Origin: Bacteroides luti
GTDB lineage: Bacteria > Bacteroidota > Bacteroidia > Bacteroidales > Bacteroidaceae
Length of the DNA stretch: 64,000 bases
Assembly (NCBI RefSeq): GCF_900128905.1
Contig: NZ_FQTV01000001.1
Location: 62,001-126,000 of the forward strand
Direction of reading: 5' to 3'
The stretch's first letter is position 1. Each line of letters begins with the position of its first letter. This document shows positions 44,066 through 52,050 of this stretch, one piece after another. Both the position numbers and the translations under genes were made by a program. The notes under the pieces are model-generated. The model worked only from the letters and a program-made list of their open reading frames with translations. It was not told where the DNA came from and searched no databases.

Positions 44066-45514
44066 ATGCAGGAAATTAAATTCTACAGCGGGGAAAATAT
44101 TCCATTGGAATTGCACAAAGTGCGCATTGTTCAAAAACTCAATCTGGTTCCGGTGGAACGCCGTATGGAAGCTCTTTATGAAGGAGGATTCAACACTTTT
44201 AAACTTAGTACAAGAGATGTTTTTCTCGATATGTTGACCGACTCGGGAACAAATGCTATGAGTGATAATCAGGTGTCGGCAATGCTACGTGCTGATGATG
44301 CTTATGCCGGTTCTCAAAGTTTTGAACGATTGCAAAAAGCAGTCGAGGATGTTCTGGACAAAAAGTATCTCTTACCAGTTCACCAGGGACGTGCTGCCGA
44401 AAATATTCTGTCAGAGGCTTATGTGCAGAAAGGCAGTATTATTCCAATGAACTATCACTTCACAACAGCAATGGCGCACATAACTCTAAGAGGAGGACAA
44501 ATAGCTGAATTGCTTTATGATGAAGCTTACGTAATAAACTCTGATCATCCATTCAAGGGGAATATGAATCTTGAAAAGCTGGAGGAAGTTATACAGTCTT
44601 ATGGTCCTGAAAATGTTCCTTTTATCCGTATGGAAGCTTCAACTAATTTAATTGGTGGACAGCCTTTCTCTATGCAGAATCTTCGTGATGTACGTGCTAT
44701 AGCCGATAAATATGGTCTGCTGCTTGTCCTTGATGCTAGTTTGATGGGCGAAAATGCTTACTTGATAATTCAACGTGAAGAAGAATTTAAGAATTCTGAT
44801 ATGGCAACTGTTGTTAAACTAATGACTGGCTTGTCTGATATTTGTTACTTCTCTGCACGCAAGCTTAGCTGTTCAAGAGGTGGAGGTATATGCACCAATA
44901 ATACGGATGTTTATAAGAAACTTCAGGTTTTTGTACCTCTGTACGAAGGCTTCCTGACTTACGGTGGTATGTCTATTCGTGAAGTTGAAGCAATGGCAGT
45001 AGGTCTGTACGAGGTTTGGGATGAAACGATTGTAAGTCAGAGTCCTATATTTATTAAGTATCTTGTAGATTCACTGGATGCAAAGGGAGTGCCGATGGTT
45101 AAGCCTGCCGGAGTTCTTGGAGCCCATGTAGATGCCATGCAAATATGCTCTCATATACCACAAAATCAATATCCTGCGGGAGCATTGGCAGCAGCCTTTT
45201 TCTTAATATCAGGAGTAAGAGGTATGGAACGTGGTACGTTATCCAATCAACGTGATGAAAATGGTGTTGAGCCTTTAGCTAATATGGAGTTGCTTCGCCT
45301 GGCTGTACCACGTCGTGTGTTTACATTGTCTCAATTAAAATATGTAGAAGATCGTATGGCATGGCTCTATCAGAACCGTCATCTGATTGGTGGACTTAGA
45401 TTTATTGAGGAACCACCAGTGCTACGTTTCTTCATGGGTAAATTAGAACCAACGTCTGATTGGCCACAGAAACTGATGGCTAAGTTTAAAGAAGATTTTG
45501 GTGATAGCTTATAG
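44066..45514 (+). CDS. Divergent tryptophanase/tyrosine phenol-lyase homologue
   Basis: 482 residues, PLP fold-type I beta-eliminating lyase. Compared with known members, Lys266 (SARKL) is the PLP lysine; Tyr80 (DDAYAGS), Arg109 (HQGRAAE), Asn194 and Asp223 are kept. At positions that distinguish the two enzymes it follows tyrosine phenol-lyase: Thr133 in FTTAMAH, Arg389 in RGMERG and Phe455 in LRFF. However, the usual Arg of the DATR/DSAR motif is Leu226 (DASLMGENAY), and the GGHA histidine is replaced (AGVLGAHVD). So it may have an altered activity. The usual annotation 'tryptophanase' should be used with care. Confidence 0.85.
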   Translation: MQEIKFYSGENIPLELHKVRIVQKLNLVPVERRMEALYEGGFNTFKLSTRDVFLDMLTDSGTNAMSDNQVSAMLRADDAYAGSQSFERLQKAVEDVLDKKYLLPVHQGRAAENILSEAYVQKGSIIPMNYHFTTAMAHITLRGGQIAELLYDEAYVINSDHPFKGNMNLEKLEEVIQSYGPENVPFIRMEASTNLIGGQPFSMQNLRDVRAIADKYGLLLVLDASLMGENAYLIIQREEEFKNSDMATVVKLMTGLSDICYFSARKLSCSRGGGICTNNTDVYKKLQVFVPLYEGFLTYGGMSIREVEAMAVGLYEVWDETIVSQSPIFIKYLVDSLDAKGVPMVKPAGVLGAHVDAMQICSHIPQNQYPAGALAAAFFLISGVRGMERGTLSNQRDENGVEPLANMELLRLAVPRRVFTLSQLKYVEDRMAWLYQNRHLIGGLRFIEEPPVLRFFMGKLEPTSDWPQKLMAKFKEDFGDSL

Positions 45515-45560
45515 TTAATGAATTGATAAATAAATAGTTGCTATATAAATTACGTATTTG

Positions 45561-45648
45561 TTAGCTATATATAAGCAATAGTGTAGGCACTAGATAAGGT
45601 ATCTGTAATGCCATAACTGGATTTATTAGTTATATATAAGCAATGTGC
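45561..45648. repeat. Two units about 65 bp apart after the lyase gene
   Basis: TTAGCTATATATAAGCAAT (45561) and TTAGTTATATATAAGCAAT (45626), 65 bp apart. A looser relic begins at the stop codon near 45504. Confidence 0.6.
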
Positions 45649-45662
45649 AGATTTCGAGAAAT

Positions 45663-45836
45663 GAGGCTGTTCGAAAAGTAAAAATAGAATCAATCAAAGT
45701 TATAATTTGTACCTCAATAAATAGAAAACTCCTTTTACCCTTTGTAAATAAGGTCTCAAAGAGCGTTTATTTATTATTAAGTTGTTACATGCAAATTAAA
45801 AGCTTGAAATTGCTATTTGACTTTTGGGATAGCCTC
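45663..45836. mobile_element. MITE-like element 1 (174 bp)
   Basis: Ends form an imperfect 17-bp inverted repeat: left GAGGCTGTTCGAAAAGT, and right, read on the other strand, GAGGCTATCCCAAAAGT. The ends resemble those of IS1182/IS5-type elements. No coding capacity. No target duplication is certain. Confidence 0.6.
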
Positions 45837-45856
45837 ATTACAAAAATAAGCAATAA

Positions 45857-45989
45857 GAGGTTGTCCTAAAAAGTAGAGTAGAGCTCTGTTTTACCCTTTA
45901 TAATTAAAGACTTAAAGAGCGCTTAAATTATTAGTGAAGTTGTTGATTACAAATTAAGAGTTATTCTATTGAATTTTTTGGATAGCCTG
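45857..45989. mobile_element. MITE-like element 2 (133 bp)
   Basis: Left end GAGGTTGTCCTAAAAAGT, right end read on the other strand CAGGCTATCCAAAAAA. The interior (TTTTACCCTTT, AAGAGCG, GTTGTTA) aligns with that of element 1, so the two are relatives placed 20 bp apart. A further left-end relic GATTGTCCTAATAAAAT lies at 46035. Confidence 0.55.
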
Positions 45990-46212
45990 TCCGAATAATT
46001 GTAAGAGGTCAATTTTTAAATAAGTATATAAGGGATTGTCCTAATAAAATAGAGCAACACCATTTTATTTATTTGTACTTTATTTGAGAATAGAACTTTA
46101 TTTGAGGATAGAGCTTTATCTAAGAATTCGAATCAATTTGTATTCATTAGAAAATCAAAGCATAGTCTTTTCCCTCTGAGATTTAATTATCAGAGGCCTA
46201 ATCTACTTTTGG

Positions 46213-46377
46213 GGTTCTTCGTCACTTTTGGTGCAAGATATTATATTGAACCTCTAAATCATTGTGTTTAGCAGACTTTTTTGTCAGATTCAATAAATGG
46301 CTTATCAAGAAACATGTAGGATATTGATTGGAGAGGCATTTGAAACAGTTCGCTTTCACCAAAAGTAAGGAAGAACC
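46213..46377. mobile_element. MITE-like element 3 (165 bp)
   Basis: 21-bp terminal inverted repeats with 19 matches: GGTTCTTCGTCACTTTTGG + TG, and on the other strand GGTTCTTCCTTACTTTTGG + TG. The GGTTCTTC beginning suggests the ISL3 type. Non-coding. Confidence 0.65.
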
Positions 46378-46610
46378 AATGTTTCACAGGACAATTTCTT
46401 TCTCTGTACTTCTATCGTATAATTTTTATTAAAATTAGTTGAACTTACAGTTAAAATAGAACACTATTTTAATTAAAATACAATCAATTTTATTAAAATA
46501 AAATTCTATCTTCGTAATCTAATTGACAGTTGTTCTTCAAAATCAGAATGTTCTGCCATTTTTTTGTGATTTGTAATTTATTGATGCATAAAGTAATTAA
46601 AAAAAGAATT

Positions 46611-48029
46611 ATGAAAAAGTGCCTTGCTAATCCTATCTTTTCAGCTATCATTTTACTGGGATCAACGGTTGTTCTTACTACAGGTTGTTCGGATGAAGAA
46701 TCATTGACTGTGATCAATTCTCAAACGGGAACAGGAGTTCAAACACGTGCTGTATCCAGTAGTTCGTCCGATTCACTTTTTGTGGCTAACGAGGTTATTG
46801 TGAAATTTAAAAGTAATTCATCATCTGCAGCAAGAGATAGCGCTCTAAGTAATGTAAACGGAGTTGTGGCCGAGAAGATTCTGACTCGTGCTATGAAACG
46901 TAATGGTGATAAAGATGGTGTTACTTTGGTTAAAACTTCAAAGAATGTGCAGGAAGCTGTTGGACTCTTGAAGAAGCTGGATGCTGTTGAATATGCAGAA
47001 CCTAATTACATCTATACAATTGATGAGACTGCTAATGATGCTTATTTTGCCGATGGTACGCTTTGGGGCATGTATGGGCCGTCTACCTCACCGGCGAATG
47101 AGTTTGGTTGTGATGCTGCAAGTGCTTGGGCCGCAGGTCACACAGGTTCCGGTGATATATACGTAGGCGTTATCGATGAAGGATACATGTATACGCACGA
47201 AGATTTGGCTGCAAATGCAGGAACAAATCCAGGAGAAATAGCAGGCAACAGAATAGATGATGATGGAAATGGTTATGTAGACGATGTATATGGCTGGAAT
47301 TTCGCAGGAAATAACAATAAAGTCTTTGATGCTGCATTAGATGATCACGGTACTCATGTGGCAGGTATAATCGGTGCTTCAGGCAATAATGGAGTAGGTG
47401 TGGCCGGTGTATGCTGGAATGTAAAGCTGTTGAGCGGTAAATTCATGGGCAGAAAAGGAGGTACTACTGCCGATGCTATCAAAGCAATCGATTATTTTAC
47501 GGAACTGAAAAAAGCAGGTGTGAATATTGTAGCAACCAATAACTCATGGAGCGGAAGTGGATATTCTCAGGCTTTATATGATGCGATAGAGAGAGCTAAC
47601 TCAGCCGGAATTATATTCGTTGCAGCAGCTGGTAATGATGGTTTCAATGATGACGGATTACTGGCTAGCTATCCTGCAGCATATAGTAACAGCAATATAA
47701 TCTCTGTTGCATCCATTACAAATACCGGAGCTTTATCCAGTTTCTCAAATTACGGACCAAAGTCGGTAGATCTTGCTGCTCCGGGATCTGATATCATGTC
47801 TTGTGTACCTCTTAAATCAAAGGGTAATGTTTATTCAAGTTATGCTCTTGAGAGTGGTACTTCCATGGCTGCACCTCATGTAACCGGTGCTGTTGTGTTA
47901 TATATGGCATCCCATCCGGGAGCTTCTGTATCAGAAACTATCAATGCTATTCTGAACAGTACTATACCTACACCATCTCTTTCAGGTAAATGTGTTACCG
48001 GAGGACGATTAAATTTGAGTGGTTTCTAG
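46611..48029 (+). CDS. Subtilisin-like (S8) serine protease, lipoprotein
   Basis: 472 residues from the ATG at 46611 (an open frame to 46530 adds unlike residues). Lipoprotein signal ending LTTGCSDEE. A propeptide-like region (about 55-130; EVIVKFKSNSS) precedes the S8 domain with the catalytic triad Asp189 (VIDEG), His249 (HGTHVAG) and Ser418 (GTSMAAPH), plus the oxyanion Asn of TNNSWSG. All catalytic residues are intact. Likely a surface or secreted protease. Confidence 0.94.
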   Translation: MKKCLANPIFSAIILLGSTVVLTTGCSDEESLTVINSQTGTGVQTRAVSSSSSDSLFVANEVIVKFKSNSSSAARDSALSNVNGVVAEKILTRAMKRNGDKDGVTLVKTSKNVQEAVGLLKKLDAVEYAEPNYIYTIDETANDAYFADGTLWGMYGPSTSPANEFGCDAASAWAAGHTGSGDIYVGVIDEGYMYTHEDLAANAGTNPGEIAGNRIDDDGNGYVDDVYGWNFAGNNNKVFDAALDDHGTHVAGIIGASGNNGVGVAGVCWNVKLLSGKFMGRKGGTTADAIKAIDYFTELKKAGVNIVATNNSWSGSGYSQALYDAIERANSAGIIFVAAAGNDGFNDDGLLASYPAAYSNSNIISVASITNTGALSSFSNYGPKSVDLAAPGSDIMSCVPLKSKGNVYSSYALESGTSMAAPHVTGAVVLYMASHPGASVSETINAILNSTIPTPSLSGKCVTGGRLNLSGF

Positions 48030-48050
48030 TTTATTCAGTTTTATATATAA

Positions 48051-48085
48051 CAAAAGGCTGTCTGGTTTAATCAGACAGCCTTTTG
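48051..48085. terminator. Bidirectional terminator between subtilase and sulfatase
   Basis: Perfect 14-bp stem CAAAAGGCTGTCTG/CAGACAGCCTTTTG with a 7-nt loop; both sides are T-rich on their own strand. Confidence 0.9.
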
Positions 48086-48107
48086 CTTTTATTTCAAGTA
48101 ACTTGTT

Positions 48108-49481
48108 TTATTCTCCTTCAAGAGGCCAGTTAGGAGAAGCTACATGCGATTTCTTAATTTCTTTTTCAAGATCTTTTAATACCTCAGGATACTTCTCGGC
48201 AAGATTAGTTTTCTCATAAGGATCTTTTGTGATGTTATACAGCTCAAGCTTAGTACCTTTTTTTACAGATACAATCTTCCAGTCACCTTTACGTACAGCA
48301 ACCTGATTTCCAGGGAATTCCCAATAGAATACTCTGTTGTCGGTATCTTGTTTCTTTCCATCAAGTAAGGCTTTGATACTTACTCCATCGATATGCTGAG
48401 GGAGCTTTGCATGTGCATAATCGGCAAGGGTAGGCATTACATCCGGGAAGTAGATAAGATTCTTCATTGTTTGTCCACCTTTAATGTGCTTCGGACAATT
48501 AACGATGAATGGCACTTTAATGCCACCTTCGTACAAGATACCTTTTCGTCCACGGAATCCGGCATTGCAATTCAGTTCTTCAAGAGGAGCCATCACTGCA
48601 CCTCCGTTATCTGATGCAAAAATAATAATCGTGTTGTCACGCAAGCCTGTTTTGTCCAGATGATCAATTAACCGACCTATTGCTTCGTCGGTGTGAGTAA
48701 TCAGACTAGCATACAATTTACCGGTATCCGATAAAGATGAATTTGTATAAGGCTCCAAACTATTGATAAAATAAGGTTCATGAGGAACGTCAAAAGCCAG
48801 ATACAGGAAGAATGGATTATTTTTATTACGATCTATAAAATCGATAGATTCATTTACAGACAGATCGCTGTCGTGTATGCCTCGTTTGTTGTTTTCGTTC
48901 TCCGGGATAACTTTCAGATCGCGGTTGTAGAAACGCAGAGCAGGATAATAATAAGGCGTATTAGAGTTCTCTGTACTGATTAACCAGCCATAGAATTCAT
49001 CGAAACCACGATCCAGCGGTCCGGCTCCGGGATTAAACCCATCCTGATGCCATTTGTTTACCAGGCAAGTTCTGTAACCTGCAGAACCTAATACAGTAGC
49101 AATAGTAGTGTCGTTAGGAAGCAGATGCATTCTGCGGATAGGAGTGGTTCCTTTTAATCCGGGAAGCCCTCCAGCCTTGCAGAAGTTATCTCTGATGGTG
49201 GTATGCCCTGTATGCTTGCCAGTAAGGAGCGAACATCTGGAAGGTGAACTGATGGCCGATCCTGCATAGCAGTTTGTGAATCGGATACCATCACTGGCCA
49301 GTTTGTCTATGTTTGGTGTCTTTACAACCTTGTTTCCGTAGCAAGCCAAGTCGCCGTAACCCATATCATCTGCCAGAATAAAAATGATATTCGGACGTTT
49401 ACTCTCTTGCTGTGCATGTGCAGCAGTGAAAAATGACAGACCTCCCAAAAGGGCCGGAACTGTTTTTATTAATGGTTTCAT
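48108..49481 (-). CDS. Ser-type arylsulfatase, periplasmic
   Basis: 457 residues with a signal peptide (about 1-23; SFFTAAHAQ). The sulfatase signature is SSPSRCSLLTG with Ser78 as the residue to be turned into formylglycine, so it needs a Ser-type or anSME maturase. Metal-binding Asp of IFILADDMGYGD are at about 37-41. The sulfatase domain is full length. Probably acts on sulfated host or algal glycans or on small aryl or sugar sulfates; the subfamily cannot be told. No SusCD pair is nearby. Minus-strand promoter TACTTTTG (49515-49508), TTG at 49537. Confidence 0.93.
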   Translation of the reverse strand: MKPLIKTVPALLGGLSFFTAAHAQQESKRPNIIFILADDMGYGDLACYGNKVVKTPNIDKLASDGIRFTNCYAGSAISSPSRCSLLTGKHTGHTTIRDNFCKAGGLPGLKGTTPIRRMHLLPNDTTIATVLGSAGYRTCLVNKWHQDGFNPGAGPLDRGFDEFYGWLISTENSNTPYYYPALRFYNRDLKVIPENENNKRGIHDSDLSVNESIDFIDRNKNNPFFLYLAFDVPHEPYFINSLEPYTNSSLSDTGKLYASLITHTDEAIGRLIDHLDKTGLRDNTIIIFASDNGGAVMAPLEELNCNAGFRGRKGILYEGGIKVPFIVNCPKHIKGGQTMKNLIYFPDVMPTLADYAHAKLPQHIDGVSIKALLDGKKQDTDNRVFYWEFPGNQVAVRKGDWKIVSVKKGTKLELYNITKDPYEKTNLAEKYPEVLKDLEKEIKKSHVASPNWPLEGE

Positions 49482-49507
49482 CTTATGTAATTATGTTATT
49501 TGTTACT

Positions 49508-49537
49508 CAAAAGTAAAACGAATAATTCTGAATACAA
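49508..49537 (-). promoter_or_regulatory. Promoter of the sulfatase gene
   Basis: Minus strand TTG (49537-49535), 19 bp, TACTTTTG (49515-49508), 27 bp before the ATG. Confidence 0.6.
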
Positions 49538-49756
49538 TGGGTTGAGAGGATATTCCATGTAATTGTACTTATTTACATATCTAATTATTCTGCAATAAGC
49601 AGAATTCATTCGTCAATAATTGAAATCTATTCTCCATAAAATAAAAATCAGAGGGGAATAATTTTGTGCTATCAACATTTTAATATTTAATCTGTTATAA
49701 TAGTAGGCCAATGGAGTGAATTTTTCATAATTTGACAACCTATAAATTCTGATAAT

Positions 49757-50518
49757 ATGATAATGCTACTTTTAGATAATTTCTGGCTGATTCTTTTCAT
49801 AGCACTGGGATTGCCATTACTTACTTACCGGAGTAAATTCAGGAAAATTGTGTACCAGACTGATAGTTGGACTATCAATATCAAACCGCTGCTTACTGAC
49901 GAGCTTAGAGGGCTTATAGGAAGCCATAGTGTTGATCACCCTAAATATAAGAAGTTCAGAAATTACTATAGAACTTATCTGGTTCTCATTTTAATTACGC
50001 TTGTTTTCTATTTTGATTTTAGTGGTTTTACTCATACAAAAGAAACAGAAGTTGAGAAATCTAAAATAGGCGTAGGAAGTCGACTTCCTTCTTTCTCGCT
50101 GAAGGATCAGAATGGCAATACTTTGGCTATCGACTCTGTGATAGGAAAATATTATTTGGTTATCTTCTTCTATAATTCAGACGCTGGACCTAATACTTTA
50201 CGTGAGGTTTGGGCATTCCAGGAAAACCTCGATGCATTTAAAGCGGCCGATGCAATGGTTATTGGCATTGGCAGAGAGTCGGTTGATAGTCATAAGGAGT
50301 TTGCTACAGAAAATGCCCTTCTCTATACGCTACTATGTGATGAAGGAAATAAAGTACGTAAGATGTTCAGGGTACCATCTAATTTATTAGGATATTTGCC
50401 CGGTAGAGTTACTTATATAGTAGATAAAACAGGCAAGGTAGTGTATGTGCATAGCTCACAAATAAGAACTTACAAGCATGCCACAAATGCACTGAAGTTT
50501 CTGAAAGAGATGAAATAG
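49757..50518 (+). CDS. Membrane-anchored redoxin-fold protein without peroxidatic Cys
   Basis: 253 residues: membrane helix at about 6-24 (FWLILFIALGLPLL), a second at about 75-90, and a peroxiredoxin/TlpA-like domain in the C-terminal half (VGSRLPSFSLKDQNGNTLAIDSVIGKYYLVIFFY). At the place where BCP-type peroxiredoxins have PGCT, this protein has GPNT (NSDAGPNTLREV), so the peroxidatic Cys is absent. The one Cys in LLCDEGN is in another position. So it is not an ordinary peroxidase. Confidence 0.7.
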   Translation: MIMLLLDNFWLILFIALGLPLLTYRSKFRKIVYQTDSWTINIKPLLTDELRGLIGSHSVDHPKYKKFRNYYRTYLVLILITLVFYFDFSGFTHTKETEVEKSKIGVGSRLPSFSLKDQNGNTLAIDSVIGKYYLVIFFYNSDAGPNTLREVWAFQENLDAFKAADAMVIGIGRESVDSHKEFATENALLYTLLCDEGNKVRKMFRVPSNLLGYLPGRVTYIVDKTGKVVYVHSSQIRTYKHATNALKFLKEMK

Positions 50519-50675
50519 TAGATTTTGAAGTCTGTAAGAGTGTGGATAATATTACGGAACTAGTAGTTATATGAATGAAATAGCAGAAGTTGAAGTCTGC
50601 AAGTATACGTTACCTGTATTACATTTATAAACGTCTCCTATGAAATAGCAGATATTGAAGTCTGTAAAAGCAGTT
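50511..50675. repeat. 65-bp tandem repeat starting at a stop codon
   Basis: TGAAATAG appears at 50511, 50576 and 50641, exactly 65 bp apart, each followed by CAGA-ATTGAAGTCTG-like text. The first unit holds the end of the redoxin gene (Met-Lys-stop) and the other units repeat it. No coding frame follows, and no gene lies between here and sbcD. Confidence 0.85.
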
Positions 50676-50820
50676 GATAAATGGATATTTCGCTCTTTTT
50701 GTAGTAGAATTATAGTTCAATCTTGTCTTGTAAATATTCAAATATATTTTATGCTTGTCTGAAGTAGTGTAACTCTGATAAAAAAAGCTATTTTTGTATG
50801 AAAATACTTTAATCAGGAAG

Positions 50821-52050
50821 ATGATAAAACTACTCCATACAGCCGATTGGCACATCGGTCAGACTTTTTTTGACTATCCCCGTAAAGCGGAGCATTTACA
50901 CTTTCTGGGGTGGTTGAGAGACCAGATCCGGCAACAAGGTGTGGATGTACTCCTCATCGCGGGAGATGTGTTCGACACTCCGAACCCCTCTGCCGATTCT
51001 CAGAAGATGTTCTATAAGTTCTTAAGGGAGATAACTACGGATAATTCTGCTTTGCAGGTAGTGGTGATTGCCGGTAATCACGATTCGGCAGCACGACTGG
51101 AAGCTCCTAATCCTCTTCTCGAGGAGATGAATATTACCATTAAAGGCATTGTAAAGCGTACGGCTGATGGCCTGATAGACTATCAGCGATTGATTGTTCC
51201 ACTCACCAAGGACGGTGAAGTGGCGGCATGGTGTATGGCTGTTCCTTATCTTAGGCAGGGAGATTATCCGGAGGCAGAGAGCTATCCGTTGGGGGTGAAG
51301 GCGATGTACGAGGCTTTGTTGCAAGAAGTGTTGAAAGTAAGGCAACCCAACCAGGCCATTGTGGCAATGGGACATTTACATGCAGCCGGAGGTATCGTTT
51401 CTGAAAACGACCGCTCTGAACGTACCATAGTTGGTGGTGAAGAGTGTGTGTCGCCCGATGCTTTCTCAAACGAAATAGTTTATACCGCTTTAGGTCATTT
51501 ACATCGTGGTCAGCAAGTATGCGGCCGTGAGGAGGTGCGTTATGCCGGAGCTCCTCTGCCAATGTCGTTTGCTGAAAAGAATTACAAGCAAAGTGTGGCT
51601 CTGGTAGAGATAGAAGGGGCAGCAGTTACAAAGATTGAAAAACTGTTATATGATGCACCTGTAAAGGTACTTAGCATTCCTAACGAAGCAAAGCCTTTGG
51701 AGGAAGTTCTGGAGGAAATAGACAAGCTACCGGAAGGAGAAATCACAGAAACCTCTCCATATCTGGAGGTGAAAGTACTGATTACAGAACCTGAACCATC
51801 ACTTCGGAATAGGATAGAAGAAGCCTTGAAAACCAAGTCGGTACGATTGGCAAGACTAGGTGCTGTACAAGTTGGGAGAGATGCAGAATCGAAGACTTTC
51901 ACCTACGAGGAACTTCAGGCAATTACTCCAATGGAGATTGCACGGATGGAGTTTGAGAAACAATTTGGGGGCGAAGAAATGCCCGAAACGATGAAGAACC
52001 TGCTGCAAAGCGTTATCCAGGAAATAGAGCATGAAGATATTAGCAATTAG
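50821..52050 (+). CDS. sbcD: Exonuclease subunit SbcD
   Basis: 409 residues from the ATG at 50821 (ATGATAAAACTACTCCATAC; the open frame to 50794 adds a few residues). Calcineurin-like metallophosphatase motifs: HTADWHIGQ, LIAGDVFDTPNPS, AGNHDSAAR and ALGHLHRGQ. It forms the MRE11-like nuclease with SbcC and clears hairpins and DNA ends. A TATTTTTG -7 box at 50789-50796. It overlaps sbcC by 20 bp. Confidence 0.96.
   Translation: MIKLLHTADWHIGQTFFDYPRKAEHLHFLGWLRDQIRQQGVDVLLIAGDVFDTPNPSADSQKMFYKFLREITTDNSALQVVVIAGNHDSAARLEAPNPLLEEMNITIKGIVKRTADGLIDYQRLIVPLTKDGEVAAWCMAVPYLRQGDYPEAESYPLGVKAMYEALLQEVLKVRQPNQAIVAMGHLHAAGGIVSENDRSERTIVGGEECVSPDAFSNEIVYTALGHLHRGQQVCGREEVRYAGAPLPMSFAEKNYKQSVALVEIEGAAVTKIEKLLYDAPVKVLSIPNEAKPLEEVLEEIDKLPEGEITETSPYLEVKVLITEPEPSLRNRIEEALKTKSVRLARLGAVQVGRDAESKTFTYEELQAITPMEIARMEFEKQFGGEEMPETMKNLLQSVIQEIEHEDISN

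Larger units (their letters stand above)
45837..46610. other. AT-rich stretch upstream of the subtilase, no gene
   Basis: Apart from the MITE-like elements and their relics, I see no coding frame. TATCTTCG near 46506-46513 resembles a weak -7 box for the subtilase gene. Confidence 0.5.

Noticed and set aside
44066-45514. Plain tryptophanase
   Set aside because: Active-site residues differ (Leu226, no GGHA His) and specificity positions fit tyrosine phenol-lyase better.
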